Assembly: GCA_021812025.1 (NCBI GenBank)
Contig: JAKAPD010000019.1
Location: 1-8,103 of the forward strand
DNA length: 8,103 nucleotides
DNA from: Microcaldota archaeon
GTDB taxonomy: Archaea; Micrarchaeota; Micrarchaeia; Micrarchaeales; Micrarchaeaceae
Direction of reading: 5' to 3'
The notes under the pieces are model-generated. The model was not told where the DNA came from, did no database searches, and saw only the letters and a list, made by a program, of their open reading frames with translations. Of the stretch, positions 6,165-8,103 are shown in pieces. Position numbers and translations under genes: made by a program. The number at the start of each line of letters is the position of its first letter. The stretch's first letter is position 1.

Positions 6165-6185
6165 GCAGATTACTCTCGAAAAAGC

Positions 6186-6207
6186 ACAAAGTTTAAATAG
6201 CTTAAAC
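6186..6207 (+). promoter_or_regulatory. Thermosome promoter with dyad GTTTAA-N5-TTAAAC over the TATA box
   Basis: ACAAA (6186-6190) precedes TTTAAAT (6192-6198), the same layout as the promoters at 54 and 5280. The box lies inside a perfect inverted repeat, with GTTTAA at 6191-6196 and TTAAAC at 6202-6207 around five bases. A dimer bound there would block TBP, the usual mode of archaeal repressors including heat-shock regulators. No regulator gene is in the window. Confidence 0.55.
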
Positions 6208-6219
6208 AACATAATAAAT

Positions 6220-6304
6220 CGCAGATTTTTGATGCCTTTTTGTATGTGAAAGCATATGCCGAAGGTAATTACTCGATTTGTGATAATCTAATCAAAGTGA
6301 TATA
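6220..6304 (+). other. Predicted 5' leader of the thermosome mRNA with two mini-ORFs
   Basis: If transcription starts about 25 bp after the TATA box, the leader is about 85 nt, much longer than elsewhere in the window. It holds two T5 runs (6226-6230, 6237-6241), the palindrome GCATATGC (6252-6259), and two tiny frames: 6232-6249 (MPFCM) and 6256-6291 (MPKVITRFVII). No second TATA box closer to the start is evident. The T runs could also end read-through transcripts from the Mrp gene. Confidence 0.35.
6297..6301 (+). promoter_or_regulatory. Shine-Dalgarno-like GTGAT of the thermosome gene
   Basis: GTGAT matches the part of GGAGGTGAT that pairs with the 16S 3' end. It ends 3 nt before the ATG at 6305. 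The match is short and the spacing close, but its position fits the chosen start. Confidence 0.45.
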
Positions 6305-7960
6305 ATGGCAGAAAACAACCTAGGTGGACAACAGGTACTATTGCTCCCGGAAGGGGCCTCAAGGGTTCTCGGAAGAGACGCTCAAAGGACCAACATAGCA
6401 GTTGGGATAGCCGTTGCTAATGCGATAAAGTCCACTCTCGGACCAAAAGGAATGGACAAGATGATGGTCAGCGAGATGGGTGACATAGTCATAACCAACG
6501 ACGGGGCGACGATACTCGAAGAGATGAATGTCGAGCATCCCGTAGCGAAGATCATGGTCGACATAGCAAAGACGCAGGACAAAGAGGTAGGAGACGGCAC
6601 TACGAGCGTAGTGATAATGGCCGGAGAGCTCCTTAAGGGCGCGGGCGACCTGATAGAGCAGGGCATACATCCGACTACGATAATAAGGGGCTACAAGATG
6701 GCAGCAGAGAAAGCATCGCAGATATTGGAAGAGAGGTCAAGATCTGTAACGGCTTCAGACGAGGATACGCTAAGGAAGATAGCGATGGTGTCGATAGGAT
6801 CGAAGAACGTGGGCGACGACGAGACAAAGAAGTACTTATCGGAGCTGGTCATCAGGGCGATAAAACAAGTGATGACGAAGGACGCAAGCGGCAAGCTGGT
6901 CATAGATCAGGACTTCATAAAGGTCGAGAAGAAAGCAGGAAAGGGAATCCGTGATACGGAATTCATAAACGGGGTTCTTATTGACAAGGAGATATCGCAT
7001 CCGGGCATGCCAAGGTCGGTAAAGGACGCAGACATAGCCCTGCTCGATGTCGCCCTTGAAATAGAGAAGACGGAAACCGATGCAAAGATCGAGATAACCT
7101 CGCCGGAGCAGATGCAGGCATTCCTCGAGCAGGAAGAGCGCATGCTCAAAGACATGGTGGAGAAGATAAAGAAGAGCAAGGCAACTGTCATCTTCACGCA
7201 GAAGGGCATAGACGACGTGGCGCAGCACTTCCTAGCGAAAGCGGGAATAATCGCCGTGCGCAGGGTCAAGAAGAGCGACATGGAAAAGCTCTCGAGAGCC
7301 ACAGGCGCAAAGATAGTCACGAGCCTTGACGACCTTTCGCCAAAGGATTTAGGAAAGGCGGGCCTTGTTGAAGAGCGAAAGATATCCGGAGAACAGATGG
7401 TCTTCGTAGAGAAGTGCAAAGATCCGAAGAGCGTGACCATATTCGTAAGGGGAGGCACGCAGCAGGTCATCGACGAAGCGGAAAGGTCGCTCAACGACGT
7501 GATAGGCGCGATATCCAGCGTCATCAAGACCGGTAAATACGTCATCGGCGGCGGCGCAATAGAGATCGATTTGTCGCAGGGGCTCCTTTCATACGCCACT
7601 GACGTAGGCGGAAGAGAGCAGCTAGCGATAGAGAAGTTCGCGCACGCTCTTGAAGTCATCCCGAAGACATTGGCGGAAAGCGCCGGAATGGATCCAATAG
7701 ACACGGTGGTGAGCCTTAAGACAAAGCACAAGACGAAGGAGGGCTCGACCTATGGTGTGGATATATTCAAGAACAACGTTGGCGACATGGGCAAGCATGG
7801 CGTGTTCGAACCTTTGATGGTGAAGAGGCAGGCGATATCCAGCGCCTCTGAGGCAGCCGAGATAATCCTGAGGATAGACGACATGATAAGCTCGAAGGGA
7901 AGAGCGCCGATGGGCGGAGGCATGCCCGGCGGCCACGGCCACGGCCCGGAAATGGAATAA
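6305..7960 (+). CDS. thsA: Thermosome subunit (group II chaperonin, Hsp60/TCP-1 family)
   Basis: This 551-residue ATPase assembles into a double-ring folding chamber in the cytoplasm. The hallmarks are in order: NAIKSTLGPKGMDKMM (39-54), ITNDGATILEEMNVEHP (63-79), the ATP-binding GDGTTSVV (96-103), VSIGSK (162-167), the apical domain (about 215-365) with its helical lid segment near 245-290, the catalytic-type Asp D390 (QQVIDEAERS), GGGAIEIDLS (415-424) and GREQLAIEKFAHALEVIPKTLAESAG (436-461). The C-terminus ends in a Gly/Met stretch and GHGHGPEME, typical of tails that project into the cavity. Full length and every key motif are present. Only one subunit gene lies here, so hetero-oligomers depend on loci outside. 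The symbol is the common archaeal name; alpha versus beta cannot be assigned from this alone. Confidence 0.98.
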   Translation: MAENNLGGQQVLLLPEGASRVLGRDAQRTNIAVGIAVANAIKSTLGPKGMDKMMVSEMGDIVITNDGATILEEMNVEHPVAKIMVDIAKTQDKEVGDGTTSVVIMAGELLKGAGDLIEQGIHPTTIIRGYKMAAEKASQILEERSRSVTASDEDTLRKIAMVSIGSKNVGDDETKKYLSELVIRAIKQVMTKDASGKLVIDQDFIKVEKKAGKGIRDTEFINGVLIDKEISHPGMPRSVKDADIALLDVALEIEKTETDAKIEITSPEQMQAFLEQEERMLKDMVEKIKKSKATVIFTQKGIDDVAQHFLAKAGIIAVRRVKKSDMEKLSRATGAKIVTSLDDLSPKDLGKAGLVEERKISGEQMVFVEKCKDPKSVTIFVRGGTQQVIDEAERSLNDVIGAISSVIKTGKYVIGGGAIEIDLSQGLLSYATDVGGREQLAIEKFAHALEVIPKTLAESAGMDPIDTVVSLKTKHKTKEGSTYGVDIFKNNVGDMGKHGVFEPLMVKRQAISSASEAAEIILRIDDMISSKGRAPMGGGMPGGHGHGPEME

Positions 7961-7972
7961 GCCTAAGGTAAG

Positions 7973-7999
7973 TTTTTTTCTCTTTTTCTTTTCCTTTTT
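7973..7999 (+). terminator. Oligo-T terminator of the thermosome gene
   Basis: Starting 12 nt after the stop codon, a 27-nt almost pure T/C tract carries T7 (7973-7979) and T5 runs (7983-7987 and 7995-7999). There is no preceding stem, as is usual for archaeal intrinsic termination. Confidence 0.8.
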
Positions 8000-8103
8000 G
8001 CTCACTGCCGAGCTTGCGCTCTTGCTTTAGATACCTCATCTGACAGCCGCTGGAGTTCCCCAAGCTAATCCCCGGGCCCGTCAGGGCTCTTCGATGGATT
8101 TCA
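8000..8103. other. GC-rich unassigned stretch at the window edge
   Basis: No supportable gene is seen. On the minus strand GAGC-GCAA-GCTC (8021-8010) forms a 4-bp stem with a GNRA tetraloop, and GCCC-TGAC-GGGC lies near 8076-8087. This is compatible with the end of a structured RNA or simply GC-rich DNA. An open minus-strand frame crosses the region but runs on through the thermosome terminator and 3' end, which argues against coding. Confidence 0.25.

Noticed and set aside
6907..7731. 274-residue open frame antisense to the thermosome gene
   Set aside because: Its Ser/Cys/Phe-rich translation with no motif is the usual mirror of a strongly biased coding strand. The opposite frame is an unmistakable thermosome.
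8000..8103. tRNA gene at the right edge
   Set aside because: Neither strand shows a GTTCRA T-loop or an anticodon-arm layout.

Overview
The window looks archaeal. It encodes a group II chaperonin (thermosome) subunit, a single-OB-fold SSB with an acidic tail like the Sulfolobus protein, an Mrp/NBP35-type P-loop ATPase and a DUF929-type exported thioredoxin-fold protein. TTTAAA/TTATATA boxes lie a short way upstream of the genes, and several starts carry GGTG-type Shine-Dalgarno sites. Codon use favours ATA for Ile and AGG/AGA for Arg, and base composition is roughly half G+C. The compact layout and the mix of families would suit a DPANN archaeon of the Micrarchaeota (ARMAN-2-like) type. That placement is an inference from gene content, not from a marker tree.

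Layout. Positions 98-3703 (+) hold a tight four-gene array: a PAP2 lipid phosphatase, a membrane-anchored CPFC thioredoxin-fold protein (DUF929-like), a GT4 glycosyltransferase and a polytopic LPG_synthase_TM/UPF0104 (flippase-like) protein. The gaps are 2, 14 and 2 nt, with one promoter in front. This reads as a cell-envelope operon for lipid-linked glycan handling plus an exported redox protein rich in N-glycosylation sequons. It converges, 5 nt stop to stop, on a minus-strand SSB gene (3709-4062).

A 244-bp divergent intergenic region (4063-4306) is rich in inverted repeats. It separates the SSB gene from an unrecognised 294-residue protein (4307-5191, +) whose codon use differs from its neighbours. 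Next comes an Mrp-type ATPase (5337-6164, +) that lacks the family CxxC motif and has a His-rich N-terminus. Last is the thermosome subunit (6305-7960, +), with a dyad over its predicted TATA box, a leader of about 85 nt, and a strong oligo-T terminator (7973-7999). The final ~100 bp is GC-rich and unassigned.

Most genes are well-known families. The parts most worth a second look are the cysteine-less, His-tailed Mrp; the dyads at the thermosome and SSB promoters; the unrecognised protein with deviating codon use; the envelope operon as a unit; and the convergent 3' ends, where each gene's coding bias supplies a pyrimidine tract to the other strand. I found no mobile element, CRISPR array, tRNA or rRNA.
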